The position numbers and the translations under genes were made by a program. Below, in pieces: positions 32,238-45,693 of a stretch of 64,000 bases of DNA. Position 1 is the stretch's first letter. Each line of letters begins with the position of its first letter. Origin of the DNA: Microglena sp. YARC. Lineage: Eukaryota > Chlorophyta > Chlorophyceae > Chlamydomonadales > Chlamydomonadaceae. The DNA lies in assembly GCA_022414725.1 (NCBI GenBank), contig CM039464.1, positions 32,469,895 through 32,533,894 on the forward strand, in the 5' to 3' direction. The notes under the pieces were generated by a model. That model ran no database searches, was not told the DNA's origin, and saw nothing but the letters and a program-made list of their open reading frames with translations.

Positions 32238-32746
32238 TGTGAGGTCTTCTGTGTAGGAGTCTTGGCGTTGTAGGTCGGAGTGTTGGGGAAGGGAGAGTTA
32301 CGAGGGCGGGGCAGGGGAAGAGGGGATGGAGTGTGTGTGTGGGAATCGGCGATCCAAAGGGATCCAGCGGATTACAGGAGGGATGAACGTTGCCAAGCGG
32401 CAATGTTCGACGACAGAAGCTTCTCTTAAGCTGGAAGCGTAGACAAATTGATCGTCTAAGATCAATACAGCACTGTATGGGTCTCGGTGAGGGCGTCGTC
32501 CTATACTCACTTCATAGATTTCGGTGACTTGTGGTCGCTCTTGCTTGCTCCAGTCGTAGGACGCAGTGGCAGATCCAAGGATGCTTGGTAGGAAGCGGCA
32601 GGCGGAGCAGCGGGAAGTAGGATCCGCACAGGGAGTCCAGGTGCTTAGTTAAAACTCGGGCCTTCGACAAGTCAGAGGGGAACTGAATCCGAACGCGGAA
32701 ATCAGCGGCTGTTCTTCGTTAGCGTCTAAAGATGGCGCGCATAACC
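32238..32746 (-). other. E3 leader and putative primer-binding site
   Basis: Non-coding leader between 5' LTR and gag. On the minus strand GGTTATGCGCGCCATC adjoins the LTR at 32,746. No open frame of note. Confidence 0.6.
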
Positions 32747-32974
32747 TGTTAATGTAAGATTGTTACAACGGCATAGGCTCGATAGAGGAGAAGATCCTAT
32801 TAAGCGCAACAGGCGCAATCATATAGAATAGAGATGTGTACTGCAAGGTACTGCAGTCACGTGCAGGCCACAGCTAGCCCGTGGCCTGGCGGCAGGCAAC
32901 ACGGTACCAGGAGGGAAAGGTACCGGTGTGCATTATGCCGACTCAGAGACTGATATATAAATCAGTCAATAACA
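32747..32974 (-). repeat. E3 5' LTR
   Basis: Partner of 28,144-28,371. It starts TGTTAATG in place of TGTCAATG. Confidence 0.92.
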
Positions 32975-33120
32975 TCTGCTTTAGGTGCTGATCCTTCCCG
33001 CTGGAAAACACATCTCGTCCACTCCCTGCTCCACCACCCGCGTGAGGCGAGCGGTACATGTCTGCATGCTAAAATGGGATCTAGGATGTGCGTAGTCAGT
33101 CAACTGACAAACTCGACACA

Positions 33121-33193
33121 TACCCCTGCCAGGGCTCGGACCTGGAACCTCCTGTTCCGTAGACAGGCACTCTGTCCATTGAGCCACACGGGC
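33121..33193 (-). tRNA. tRNA-Arg(ACG)-like gene, acceptor-stem mismatch
   Basis: Full 73-nt copy, but position 5 of the acceptor is G against G (CACACGGGC in place of CACAGGGGC on the plus strand). It lies just downstream of E3. Confidence 0.7.
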
Positions 33194-33674
33194 AAACGTT
33201 CGGTACGAGATCACACTTCGCACCAGCCGAATCTTGGACGATCAGCGAAAAACGGATCGTTTGAATGGGCTAGCCACCGCCCCGCAATGGCTTTGGCGGT
33301 CGCGAGTTCGAGACCCCCTGCCGGAAGACAGCGGGGGGTTCTCGCGTCCACTCATATCACAGCATTGTCTTGCTGCCATGCGGCTCAAGAGACTCTTGTA
33401 AGATGCTTTGTCTTCTTTACTGCCCTGTGTGGTGGATTCCTTAGCCCCCCTGTCATGTTAGCTTGCTTGTGGAGTCTTGATAGTTTGGGTTTCGGACACT
33501 CTTGGTTTAGTCTGGGCCCTCCCTAGACTCTGCTTTAGGTCCTGATCCTTCCCGCTGGAAACCACATCTCGTCCACTCCCTGCTCCACCACCCGCGTGAG
33601 GCGAGCGGTTCATGTCTGCATGCTAAAATGGGATCTAGGATGTGCGTAGTCAGTCAACTGACATACTCGACACA

Positions 33675-33741
33675 TACCCCTGCCAGGGCTCGAACCTGGA
33701 ACCTCCGTAGACAGGCACTCTGTCCATCGAGCCACAGGGGC
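33675..33741 (-). pseudogene. tRNA-Arg-like relics with 6-bp anticodon-stem deletion (first of about 20)
   Basis: The 67-nt form lacks six bases (ACAGGA sense), that is, the 3' strand of the anticodon stem, so the stem cannot form. The T-loop is canonical TTCGAGC, giving a better B-box than in the intact copies. The same deletion is found at 36370-36436, 37993-38059, 38539-38605, 39077-39143, 39627-39691, 41242-41309, 41793-41860, 42345-42411, 42890-42958, 43442-43508, 43994-44060, 46179-46245, 46726-46792, 47272-47338, 47825-47891, 48372-48438, 48922-48988, 49471-49537 and 55478-55544, some with further single-base indels. A shorter relic is at 56553-56586. Confidence 0.85.
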
Positions 33742-34742
33742 AAACGTTCGGTACGAGCTCACACTTGGCACCGGCTGAATCTTGGACGATCAGCGAAAAA
33801 CGGATCGTTTAAATGGGCTAGCCACCGCCCCGCAATGGCTATGGCGGTCGCGAGTTCGAGACCCCCTGCCGGAAGACAGCGGGGGGGTCTCGCGTCCACT
33901 CATATCACAGCATTGTCTTGCTGCCATGCGGCTCAAGAGACTCTTGTAAGATGCATTGTCTTCTTTACTGCCCTGTGTGGTGGATTCCTTAGCCCCCCTG
34001 TCATGTTAGCTTGCTTGTGGAGTCTTGATAGTTAGGGTTTCGGTCACTCTTGGTTTAGTCTGGGCCCTCCCTTGACTCCCTGGGGTGCCTATGGTATATC
34101 TCCTGGGCACTCTGTTCCATTTCTGCAAGGCGGCTGTGCTGGTTTGACCTGCGCTAATTTCCTTACGCGGTTGCTATCGCTGCATATGAATGTGCTCTCA
34201 GCGGGGCCCTAAGTGTCTGTAGCTTTTTTGAATCCGCCGTCGCTCTTGTGCTTGTCGGGCTTGGAGACATAGTTTGCCTGCCTTGGCATCAGGGTTGTTC
34301 AGGACGCTGCTGCTTGCTTTAATGGAGTTGTATGTCCCTTGTTTGTTTTCAAGGTTAGTCCTCGTTGGTGACGTTGTAACGCCATCACCCGTTATATCCC
34401 CTCGGTCTCATACTCATTCTCAAAGAACAGTGCCATACGATATCGTAATCGTACGAGACCGGTAGAGCGCACTTTACCCTACGATACCTCTGAATGTATC
34501 GTGCTATTCCCCCACCCCTCAAAACTGGACAATAGACAGGCTGTGCCGGTGTCCGGTCTTGGCATTGCTTTGCTGGCCAGTAACGTTTCTTTCCCATCTG
34601 CTTTAGGTGCTGATCCTTCCCGCTGGAAAACACATCTCGTCCACTCCCTGCTCCACCACCCGCGTGAGGCGAGCGGTACATGTCTGCATGCTAAAATGGG
34701 ATCTAGGATGTGCGTAGTCAGTCAACTGACATACTCAACACA

Positions 34743-34815
34743 TACCCCTGCCAGGGCTCGGACCTGGAACCTCCTGTTCCGTAGACAGGCACTCTGTCCA
34801 TTGAGCCACAGGGGC
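34743..34815 (-). tRNA. tRNA-Arg(ACG)-like gene, intact cloverleaf
   Basis: All stems as in the 5,044 copy. It lies in the monomer starting 34,598, after an L monomer. Confidence 0.78.
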
Positions 34816-35815
34816 AAACGTTCGGTACGAGCTCACACTTCCCACCGGCCGAATCTTGGACGATCAGCGAAAACGGATCGTTTGAATGGGCTAGCCACCG
34901 CCCCGCAATGGCTTTGGCGGTCGCGAGTTCGAGACCCCCTGCCGGAAGACAGCGGGGGGTTCTCGCGTCCACTCATATCACAGCATTGTCTTGCTGCCAT
35001 GCGGCTTAAGAGACTCTTGTAAGATGCATTGTCTTCTTTACTGCCCTGTGTGGTGGATTCCTTAGCCCCCCTGTCATGTTAGCTTGCTTGTGGAGTCTTG
35101 ATAGTTAGGGTTTCGGTCACTCTTGGTTTAGTCTGGGCCCTCCCTTGACTCCCTGGGGTGCCTATGGTATATCTCCTGGGCACTCTGTTCCATTTCTGCA
35201 AGGCGGCTGTGCTGGTTTGACCTGCGCTAATTTCCTTACGCGGTTGCTATCGCTGCATATGAATGTGCTCTCAGCGGGGGCCCTAAGTGTCTGTAGCTTT
35301 TTTGAATCCGCCCGTCGCTCTTGTGCTTGTCGGGCTTGGAGACATAGTTTGCCTGCCTTGGCATCAGGGTTGTTCAGGACGCTGCTGCTTGCTTTCATGG
35401 AGTTGTATGTCCCTTGTTTGTTTTCAAGGTTAGTCCACGTTGGTGACGTTGTAACGCCATCACCCGTTATATCCCCTCGGTCTCATACTCATTCTCAAAG
35501 AATAGTGCCATACGATATCGTAATCGTACGAGACCGGTATAGCGCACTTTACCCTACGATACCTCTGAATGTATCGTGCTATTCCCCACCCCTCAAAACT
35601 GGACAATAGACAGGCTGTGCGGTGTCCGGTCTTGGCATTGCTTTGCTGGCCAGTAACGTTTCTTTCCCATCTGCTTTAGGTGCTGATCCTTCCCGCTGGA
35701 AAACACATCTCGTCCACTCCCTGCTCCACCACACGCGTGAGGCGAGCGGTACATGTCTGCATGCTAAAATGGGATCTAGGATGTGCGTAGTCAGTCAACT
35801 GACATACTCAACACA

Positions 35816-35888
35816 TACCCCTGCCAGGGCTCGGACCTGGAACCTCCTGTTCCGTAGACAGGCACTCTGTCCATTGAGCCACAGGGGC
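35816..35888 (-). tRNA. tRNA-Arg(ACG)-like gene, intact cloverleaf
   Basis: Same as 34,743. It lies in an S monomer of 554 bp, so the 6-bp deletion is not strictly tied to the S form. Confidence 0.78.
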
Positions 35889-37438
35889 AAACGTTCGGTA
35901 CGAGCTCACACTTCCCACCGGCTGAATCTTGGACGATCAGCGAAAAACGGATCGTTTGAATGGGCTAGCCACCACCCCGCAATGGCTATGGCGGTCGCGA
36001 GTTCGAGACCCCCTGCCGGAAGACAGCGGGGGGTTCTCGCGTCCACTCATATCACAGCATTGTCTTGCTGCCATGCGGCTCAAGAGACTCTTGTAAGATG
36101 CATTATCTTCTTTACTGCCCTGTGTGGTGGATTCCTTAGCCCCCCTGTCATGTTAGCTTGCTTGTGGAGTCTTGATAGTTTGGGTTTCGGACACTCTTGG
36201 TTTAGTCTGGGCCCTCCCTTGACTTTGCTTTAGGTGCTGATCCTTCCCGCTGGAAACCACATCTCGTCCACTCCCTGCTCCACCACCCGCGTGAGGCGAG
36301 CGGTACATGTCTGCATGCTAAAATGGGATCTAGGATGTGCGTAGTCAGTCAACTGACATACTCGACACATACCCCTGCCAGGGCTCGAACCTGGAACCTC
36401 CGTATACAGGCACTCTGTCCATTGAGCCACAGGGGCAAACGTTCGGTACGAGCTCACACTTCCCACCGGCCGAATCTTGGACGATCAGCGAAAAACGGAT
36501 CGTTTGAATGGGCTAGCCGACGCCCCGTAATGGCTTTGGGGGTCGCGAGTTCGAGACCCCCTGCCGGAAGACAGCGGGGGGTTCTCGCGTCCACTCATAT
36601 CACAGCATTGTCTTGCTGCCATGCGGCTCAAGAGACTCTTGTAAGATGCATTATCTTCTTTACTGCCCTGTGTGGTGGATTCCTTAGCCCCCCTGTCATG
36701 TTAGCTTGCTTGTGGAGTCTTGATAGTTTGGGTTTCGGACACTCTTGGTTTAGTCTGGGCCCTCCCTTGACTCCCTGGGGTGTCTATGGTATATCTCCAG
36801 GGCACTCTGTTCCATTTCTGCAAGGCGGCTGTGCTGTTTTGACCTGCGCTAATTTCCTTACGCGGGTGCTATCGCTGCATATGAATGTGCTCTCAGCGGG
36901 GGCCCTAAGTGTCTGTAGCTTTTTTGAATCCGCCCGTCGCTCTTGTGCTTGTTGGGCTTGGAGACATAGTTTGCCTGCCTTGGCATCAGGGTTGTTCAGG
37001 ACGCTGCTGCTTGCTTTCATGGAGTTGTATGTCCCTTGTTTGTTTTCAAGGTTAGTCCACGTTGGTGACGTTGTAACGCCATCACCCGTTATATCCCCTC
37101 GGTCTCATACTCATTCTCAAAGAACAGTGCCATACGATATCGTAATCGTACGAGACCGGTAGAGCGCACTTTACCCTACGATACCTCTGAATGTATCGTG
37201 CTATTCCCCCACCCCTCAAAACTGGACAATAGACAGGCTGTGCCGGTGTCCGGTCTTGGCATTGCTTTGCTGGCCAGTAACGTTTCTTTCCCATCTGCTT
37301 TAGGTGCTGATCCTTCCCGCTGGAAACCACATCTCGTCCACTCCCTGCTCCACCACACGCGTGAGGCGAGCGGTAATGTCTGCATGCTAAAATGGGATCT
37401 AGGATATGCGCAGTCAGTCAACTGACATACTCGACACA

Positions 37439-37511
37439 TACCCCTGCTAGGCCCCGAACCTGGAACCTCCTGTTCCGTAGACAGGCACTCTGTCCATTGA
37501 GCCACAGGGGC
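37439..37511 (-). tRNA. tRNA-Arg(ACG)-like gene, T-arm variant
   Basis: 73 nt with the intact anticodon stem. The T-loop is TTCGGGG and the T stem has one mismatch (CCAGG against CCTAG). Flanking bases differ too (ATATGCGCAGTC for ATGTGCGTAGTC). The same variant recurs at 40,684 and 45,621, marking duplicated blocks. Confidence 0.7.
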
Positions 37512-40500
37512 AAACGTTCGGTACGAGATCACACTTCCCACCGGCCGAATCTTGGACGATCAGCGAAAAACGGATCGTTTGAATGGGCTAGCCACCGCCC
37601 CGTAATGGCTTTGGCGGTCGCGAGTTCGAGACCCCCTGCCGGAAGACAGCGGGGGGTTCTCGCGTCCACTCATATCACAGCATTGTCTTGCTGCCATGCG
37701 GCTCAAGAGACTCTTGTAAGATGCATTGTCTTCTTTACTGCCCTGTGTGGTGGATTCCTTAGCCCCCCTGTCATGTTAGCTTGCTTGTGGAGTCTTGATA
37801 GTTTGGGTTTCGGACACTCTTGGTTTAGTCTGGGCCCTCCCTTGACTCTGCTTTAGGTGCTGATCCTTCCCGCTGGAAACCACATCTCGTCCACTCCCTG
37901 CTCCACCACCCGCGTGAGGCGAGCGGTACATGTCTGCATGCTAAAATGGGATCTAGGATGTGCGTAGTGAGTCAACTGACATACTCGACACATACCCCTG
38001 CCAGGGCTCGAACCTGGAACCTCCGTAGACAGGCACTCTGTCCATTGAGCCACAGGGGCAAACGTTCGGTACGAGCTCACACTTCCCACCGGCCGAATCT
38101 TGGACGATCAGCGAAAAACGGATCGTTTGAATGGGCTAGCCACCGCCCGTAATGGCTTTGGCGGTCGCGAGTTCGAGACCCTCTGCCGGAAGACAGCGGG
38201 GGGGTCTCGCGTCCACTCATATCACAACATTGTCTTGCTGCCATGCGGCTCAAGAGACTCTTGTAAGATGCATTGTCTTCTTTACTGCCCTGTGTGGTGG
38301 ATTCCTTAGCCCCCCTGTCATGTTAGCTTGCTTGTGGAGTCTTGATAGTTTGGGTTTCGGACACTCTTGGTTTAGTCTGGGCCCTCCCTTGACTCTGCTT
38401 TAGGTGCTGATCCTTCCCGCTGGAAACCACATCTCGTCACTCCCTGCTCCACCACCCGCGTGAGGCGAGCGGTACATGTCTGCATGCTAAAATGGGATCT
38501 AGGATGTGCGTAGTCAGTCAACTGACATACTCGACACATACCCCTGCCAGGGCTCGAACCTGGAACCTCCGTAGACAGGCACTCTGTCCATTGAGCCACA
38601 GGGGCAAACGTTCGTACGAGCTCACACTTCCCACCGGCCGAATCTTGGACGATCAGCGAAAAACGGATCGTTTGAATGGCTAGCCACCGCCCCGTAATGG
38701 CTTTGGCGGTCGCGAGTTCGAGACCCTCTGCCGGAAGACAGCGGGGGTCTCGCGTCCACTCATATCACAACATTGTCTTGCTGCCATGCGGCTCAAGAGA
38801 CTCTTGTAAATGCATTGTCTTCTTTACTGCCCTGTGTGGTGGATTCCTTAGCCCCCCTGTCATGTTAGCTTGCTTGTGGAGTCTTGATAGTTAGGGTTTC
38901 GGACACTCTTGGTTTAGTCTGGGCCCTCCCTTGACTCTGCTTTAGGTGCTGATCCTTCCGCTGGAAACACATCTCGTCCACCTGCTCCACCACCCGCGTG
39001 AGGCGAGCGGTACATGTCTGCATGCTAAAATGGGATCTAGGATGTGCGTAGTCAGTCAATTGACATACTCGACACATACCCCTGCCAGGGCTCGAACCTG
39101 GAACCTCCGTAGACAGGCACTCTGTCCATTGAGCCACAGGGGCAAACGTTCGGTACGAGCTCACACTTCCCACCGGCCCGAATCTTGGACGATCAGCGAA
39201 AAACGGATCGTTTGAATGGGCTAGCCACCGCCCCGCAATGGCTTTGGCGGTCGCGAGTTCGAGACCCTCTGCCGGGAAGACAGCGGGGGGTTCTCGCGTC
39301 CACTCATATCACAGCATTGTCTTGCTGCCATGCGGCTCAAGAGACTCTTGGTAAGATGCATTGTCTTCTTTACTGCCCCGTGTGGTGGATTCCTTAGCCC
39401 CCCTTCATGTTAGCTTGCTTGTGGAGTCTTGATAGTTTTGGGTTTCGGACACTCTTGGTTTAGTCTGGGCCCTCCCTTGACTTTGCTTTAGGTGCTGATC
39501 CTTCCCGCTGGAAACCAATCTCGTCCACTCCCTGCTCCACCACCCGCGTGAGGCGAGCGGTACATGTCTGCATGCTAAAATGGGATCTAGGATGTGCGTA
39601 GTGAGTCAACTGACATACTCGACACATACCCCTGCCAGGGCTCGAACCTGGAACCTCCGTAGACAGGCACTCTGTCCATTGACCACAGGGCAAACGTTCG
39701 TACGAGCTCACACTTCCACCGGCCGAATCTTTGGACGATCAGCGAAAAAACGATCGTTTGAATGGCTAGCCACCCCCCGTAATGGCGTGGGGTCGCGAGT
39801 TCGAGACCCCCTGCCGGAAGACAGCGGGGGTCTCGCGTCCACTCATATCACAGCATTGTCTTGCTGCATGCGCTCAAGAGACTCTTGTAAGATGCATTAT
39901 CTTCTTTACTGCCCTGTGTGGTGGATTCCTTAGCCCCCTTGTCATGTTAGCTTGCTTGTGGAGTCTTGATAGTTTGGGTTTCGGACACTCTTGGTTTAGT
40001 CTGGGCCCTCCCTTGACTCCCTGGGGTGTCTATGGTATATCTCCAGGCACTCTGTTCCATTTCTGCAAGGCGGCTGTGCTGTTTTGACCTGCGCTAATTT
40101 CCTTACGCGGGTGCTATCGCTGCATATGAATGTGCTCTCATCGGGGGCCCTAATGTCTGTAGCTTTTTTGAATCCGCCCGTCGCTCTTGTGCTTGTTGGG
40201 CTTGGAGACATAAGTTTGCCTGCCTTGGCATCAGGGTTGTTCAGGACGCTGCTGCTTGCTTTCATGGAGTTGTATGTCCCTTGTTTGTTTTCAAGGTTAG
40301 TCCACGTTGGTGACGTTTGTAACGCCATCACCCGTTATATCCCCTCGGTCTCATACTCATTCTCAAAGAACAGTGCCATACGATATCGTAATCGTACGAG
40401 ACCGGTAGAGCGCACTTTACCCTACGATACCTCTGAATGTATCGTCTATTCCCCCACCCCTCAAAACTGGACAATAGACAGGCTGTGCCGGTGTCCGGTC

Positions 40501-40683
40501 TTGGCATTGCTTTGCTGGCCAGTAACGTTTCTTTCCCATCTGCTTTAGGTGCTGATCCTTCCCGCTGGAAACCACATCTCGTCCACTCCCTGCTCCACCA
40601 CACGCGTGAGGCGAGCGGTAATGTCTGCATGCTAAAATGGGATCTAGGATATGCGCAGTCAGTCAACTGACATACTCGACACA

Positions 40684-40756
40684 TACCCCTGCTAGGCCCC
40701 GAACCTGGAACCTCCTGTTCCGTAGACAGGCACTCTGTCCATTGAGCCACAGGGGC
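40684..40756 (-). tRNA. tRNA-Arg(ACG)-like gene, T-arm variant
   Basis: Identical variant to 37,439, also following an L monomer (39,483). Confidence 0.7.
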
Positions 40757-43700
40757 AAACGTTCGGTACGAGATCACACTTCCCACCGGCCGAATCTTGG
40801 ACGATCAGCGAAAAACGGATCGTTTGAATGGGCTAGCCACCGCCCCGCAATGGCTTTGGCGGTCGCGAGTTCGAGACCCCCTGCCGGAAGACAGCGGGGG
40901 GTTCTCGCGTCCACTCATATCACAGCATTGTCTTGCTGCCATGCGGCTCAAGAGACTCTTGTAAGATGCATTGTCTTCTTTACTGCCCTGTGTGGGTGGA
41001 TTCCTTAGCCCCCCTGTCATGTTTAGCTTGCTTGTGGAGTCTTGATAGTTTTGGGTTTCGGACACTCTTGGTTTAGTCTGGGCCCTCCCTTGACTCTGCT
41101 TTAGGTGCTGATCCTTCCCGCTGGAAACCACATCTCGTCCACTCCCTGCTCCACCACCCGCGTGAGGCGAGCGGTACATGTCTGCATGCTAAAATGGGAT
41201 CTAGGATGTGCGTAGTGAGTCAAACTGACATACTCGACACATACCCCTGCCAGGGCTCGAACCTGGAACCTCCGTAGACAGGCACATCTGTCCATTGAGC
41301 CACAGGGGCAAACGTTCGGTACGAGCTCACACTTCCCACCGGCCGAATCTTGGACGATCAGCGAAAAACGGATCGTTTGAATGGGCTGGCCACCGCCCCG
41401 TAATGGCTTTGGCGGTCGCGAGTTCGAGACCCTCTGCCGGAAGACAGCGGGGGGGGTCTCGCGCTCCACTCATATCACAACATTGTCTTGCTGCCATGCG
41501 GCTCAAGAGACTCTTGTAAGATGCATTGTCTTCTTTACTGCCCTGTGTGTGGATTCCTTAGCCCCCCTGTCATGTTAGCTTGCTTGTGGAGTCTTGATAG
41601 TTTTTGGGTTTCGGACACTCTTGTTTAGTCTGGGCCCTCCCTTGACTCTGCTTTAGGTGCTGATCCTTCCCGCTGGAAACCACATCTCGTCCACTCCCTG
41701 CTCCACCACCCGCGTGAGGCGAGCGGTACATGTCTGCATGCTAAAATGGGATCTAGGATGTGCGTAGTCAGTCAACTGACATACTCGACACATACCCCTG
41801 CCAGGGCTCGAACCTGGAACCTCCGTTAGACAGGCACTCTGTCCATTGAGCCACAGGGGCAAACGTTCGGGTACGAGCTCACACTTCCCACCGGCCGAAT
41901 CTTGGACGATCAGCGAAAAACGATCGTTTGAATGGGCTAGCCACCGCCCCGTAATGGCTTTGGCGGTCCGCGAGTTCGAGGACCCTCTGCCGGAAGACAG
42001 CGGGGGGTCTCGCGTCCCACTCATATCACAACATTTGTCTTGCTGCCATGCGGCTCAAGAGACTCTTGTAAGATGCATTGTCTTCTTTACTGCCCTGTGT
42101 GGTGGATTCCTTAGCCCCCTGTCATGTTAGCTTGCTTGTGGAGTCTTGATAGTTAGGGTTTCGGACACTCTTGGTTTAGTCTGGGCCCTCCCTTGACTCT
42201 GCCTTTAAGTGCTGATCCTTCCCGCTGGAAACCACATCTCGTCCACTCCCTGCTCCACCACCCGCGTGAGGCGAGCGGTACATGTCTGCATGCTAAAATG
42301 GGATCTAGGATGTGCGTAGTCAGTCAATTGACATACTCGACACATACCCCTGCCAGGGCTCGAACCTGGAACCTCCGTAGACAGGCACTCTGTCCATTGA
42401 GCCACAGGGGCAAACGTTCGGTACGAGCTCACACTTCCCACCGGCCGAATCTTGGACGATCAGCGAAAAACGGATCGTTTGAATGGGCTAGCCACCGCCC
42501 CGCAATGGCTTTGGCGGTCGCGAGTTCGAGACCCTCTGCCGGAAGACAGCGGGGGTTCTCGCGTCCACTCATATCACAGCATTGTCTTGCTGCCATGCGG
42601 CTCAAAGAGACTCTTGTAAGATGCATTGTCTTCTTTACTGCCCTGTGTGGTGGATTCCTTAGCCCCCTGTCATGTTAGCTTGCTTGTGGAGTCTTGATAG
42701 TTTGGTTTCGGACACTCTTGTTTAGTCTGGGCCCTCCCTTGACTCTGCTTTAGGTGCTGATCCTTCCCGCTGGAAACCACATCTCGTCCCACTCCTGCTC
42801 ACCACCCGCTGTGAGGCGAGCGGTACATGTCTGCATGCTAAAATGGGATCTAGGATGTGCGTAGTCAGTCAACTGACATACTCGACACATACCCCTTTGC
42901 CAGGGCTCGAACCTGGAACCTCCGTAGACAGGCACTCTGTCATTGAGCCCACAGGGGCAAACGTTCGGTACGAGCTCACACTTCCCACCGGCCGAATCTT
43001 GGACGATCAGCGAAAAACGGATCGTTTGAATGGGCTAGCCACCGCCCCGCAATGGCTTTGGCGGTCGCGAGTTCGAGACCCTCTGCCGGAAGACAGCGGG
43101 GGGTTCTCGCGTCCACTCATTATCACAGCATTGTCTTGCTGCCATGCGGCTCAAGAGAACTCTGTAAGATGGCATTGTCTTCTTTACTGCCCTGTGTGGT
43201 GGATTCCTTAGCCCCCCTGTCATGTTAGCTTGCTTGTGGAGTCTTGATAGTTTGGGTTTCGGACACTCTTGGTTTAGTCTGGGCCCTCCCTAGACTCTGC
43301 TTTAGGTCCTGATCCTTCCCGCTGGAAACCACATCTCGTCCACTCCCTGCTCCACCACCCGCGTGAGGCGAGCGGTACATGTCTGCATGCTAAAATGGGA
43401 TCTAGGATGTGCGTAGTCAGTCAACTGACATACTCGACACATACCCCTGCCAGGGCTCGAACCTGGAACCTCCGTAGACAGGCACTCTGTCCATTGAGCC
43501 ACAGGGGCAAACGTTCGGTACGAGCTCACACTTCCCACCGGCCGAATCTTGGACGATCAGCGAAAAAACGGATCGTTTGAATGGGCTAGCCACCGCCCCG
43601 CAATGGCTTTGGCGGTCGCGAGTTTCGAGACCCTCTGCCGGAAGACAGCGGGGGGGTCTCGCGTCCACTCATATCACAGCATTGTCTTGCTGCCATGCGG

Positions 43701-45063
43701 CTCAAGAGACTCTTGTAAGATGCATTGTCTTCTTTACTGCCCTGTGTGGTGGATTCCTTAGCCCCCTGTCATGTTAGCTTGCTTGTGGAGTCTTGATAGT
43801 TTGGGTTTCGGACACTCTTGGTTTAGTCTGGGCCCTCCCTTGACTCTGCTTTAGGTGCTGATCCTTCCCGCTGGAAAACCACATCTCGTCCACTCCCTGC
43901 TCCACCACCCGCGTGAGGGCGAGCGGTACATGTCTGCATGCTAAAATGGGATCTAGGATGTTGCGTAGTCAGTCAACTGACATACTCGACACATACCCCT
44001 GCCAGGGCTCGAACCTGGAACCTCCGTAGACAGGCACTCTGTCCATTGAGCCACAGGGGCAAACGTTCGGTACGAGCTCACACTTCCCACCGGCCGAATC
44101 TTGGACGATCAGCGAAAAAACGGATCGTTTGAATGGGCTAGCCACCGCCCCGCAATGGCTTGCGGTCGCGAGTTCGAGACCCTCTGCCGAAAGACAGCGG
44201 GGGTTCTCGCGTCCACTCATATCACAGCATTGTCTTGCTGCCATGCGGGCTCAAGAGACTCTTGTAAGATGCATTGTCTTCTTTACTGCCTGTGTGGTGG
44301 ATTCCTTAGCCTCCCTGTCATGTTAGCTTGCTTGTGGAGTCTTGATAGTTTGGGTTTCGGACACTCTTGGTTTAGTCTGGGCCCTCCCTTGACTCCCTGG
44401 GGTGTCTATGGTATATCTCCTGGGCACTCTGTTCCATTTCTGCAAGGCGGCTGTGCTGGTTTGACCTGCGCCAATTTCCTTAAGCGGGTGCTATTGCTGC
44501 ATATGAATGTGCTCTCAGCGGGGGCCCTAAGTGTCTGTAGCTTTTTTTTTGAATCCGCCCGTCGCTCTTGTGCTTGTCGGGCTTCGAGACATAGTTTGCC
44601 TGCCTTGGCATCAGGGTCGTTCAGGACGCTGCTGCTTGCTTTCATAGAGTTGTATGTCCCTTGTTTGTTTTCAAGGTTAGTCCACGTTGGTGACGTTGTA
44701 ACGCCATCACCCGTTATATCCCCTCGGTCTCATACTCATTCTCAAAGAACAGTGCCATACGATATCGTAATCGTACGAGACCGGTAGAGCGCACTTTACC
44801 CTACGATACCTCTGAATGTATCGTGCTATTCCCCCCACCCCTCAAAACTGGACAATAGACAGGCTGTGCCGGTGTCCGGTCTTGGCATTGCTTTGCTGGG
44901 CAGTAACGTTTCTTTCCATCTGCTTTAGGTGCTGATCCTTCCGCTGGAAAACACATCTCGTCCACTCCCTACTCCACCACCCGCGTGAGGCGAGCGGTAC
45001 ATGTTTGCATGCTAAAATGGGATCTAGGATGTGCGTAGTCAGTCAACTGACATACTCGACACA

Positions 45064-45137
45064 TACCCCTGCTTGGGCTCGGACCTGGAACCTCCTGTTC
45101 CGTAGACAGGCACTCTGTCCATTGAGCCACAGGGGGC
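45064..45137 (-). tRNA. tRNA-Arg(ACG)-like gene, damaged
   Basis: The anticodon stem-loop is intact, but the T stem has two mismatches (GCTTGGGCTCGG on the plus strand) and the acceptor has one extra G. Confidence 0.55.
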
Positions 45138-45620
45138 AAAACGTTTTCGGTACGAGCTCACACTTCCCACCGGCCGAATCTTGGACGATCAGCGAAAAAC
45201 GGATCGTTTGAATGGGCTAGCCACCACCCCGCAATGGCTTTGGCGGTCGCGAGTTCGAGACCCCCTGCCGGAAGACAGCGGGGGGGTCTCGCGTCCACTC
45301 ATATCACAGCATTGTCTTGCTGCCATGCGGCTCAAGAGACTCTTGTAAGATGCATTGTCTTCTTTACTGCCCTGTGTGGTGGATTCCTTAGCCCCCCTGT
45401 CATGTTAGCTTTCTTGTGGAGTCTTGATAGTTTGGGTTTCGGACACTCTTGGTTTAGTCTGGGCCCTCCCTTGACTCTGCTTTAGGTGCTGATCCTTCCC
45501 GCTGGAAACCACATCTCGTCCACTCCCTGCTCCACCACACGCGTGAGGCGAGCGGTAATGTCTGCATGCTAAAATGGGATCTAGGATATGCGCAGTCAGT
45601 CAACTGACATACTCGACACA

Positions 45621-45693
45621 TACCCCTGCTAGGCCCCGAACCTGGAACCTCCTGTTCCGTAGACAGGCACTCTGTCCATTGAGCCACAGGGGC
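45621..45693 (-). tRNA. tRNA-Arg(ACG)-like gene, T-arm variant
   Basis: Same variant as 37,439, but here preceded by an S-type junction. Confidence 0.68.

Larger units (their letters stand above)
28144..32974 (-). mobile_element. E3: non-autonomous LTR retrotransposon with gag and protease only
   Basis: 228-bp LTRs at 28,144-28,371 and 32,747-32,974 (a handful of differences) with TSD TCTGC at 28,139-28,143 and 32,975-32,979 in the satellite. On the minus strand the order is 5' LTR, GGTTATGCGCGCCATC primer-site candidate, gag, zinc knuckle, protease, a 32-residue repeat tract, a C-terminal domain of unknown kind, non-coding region, purine tract, 3' LTR. There is no integrase, reverse transcriptase or RNase H, so mobility would depend on another copia element. 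Confidence 0.9.

Noticed and set aside
36225..37295. Hammerhead-ribozyme retrozyme in the satellite
   Set aside because: I looked for CTGANGA with a matching GAAA core on both strands of the monomer and did not find a convincing one.
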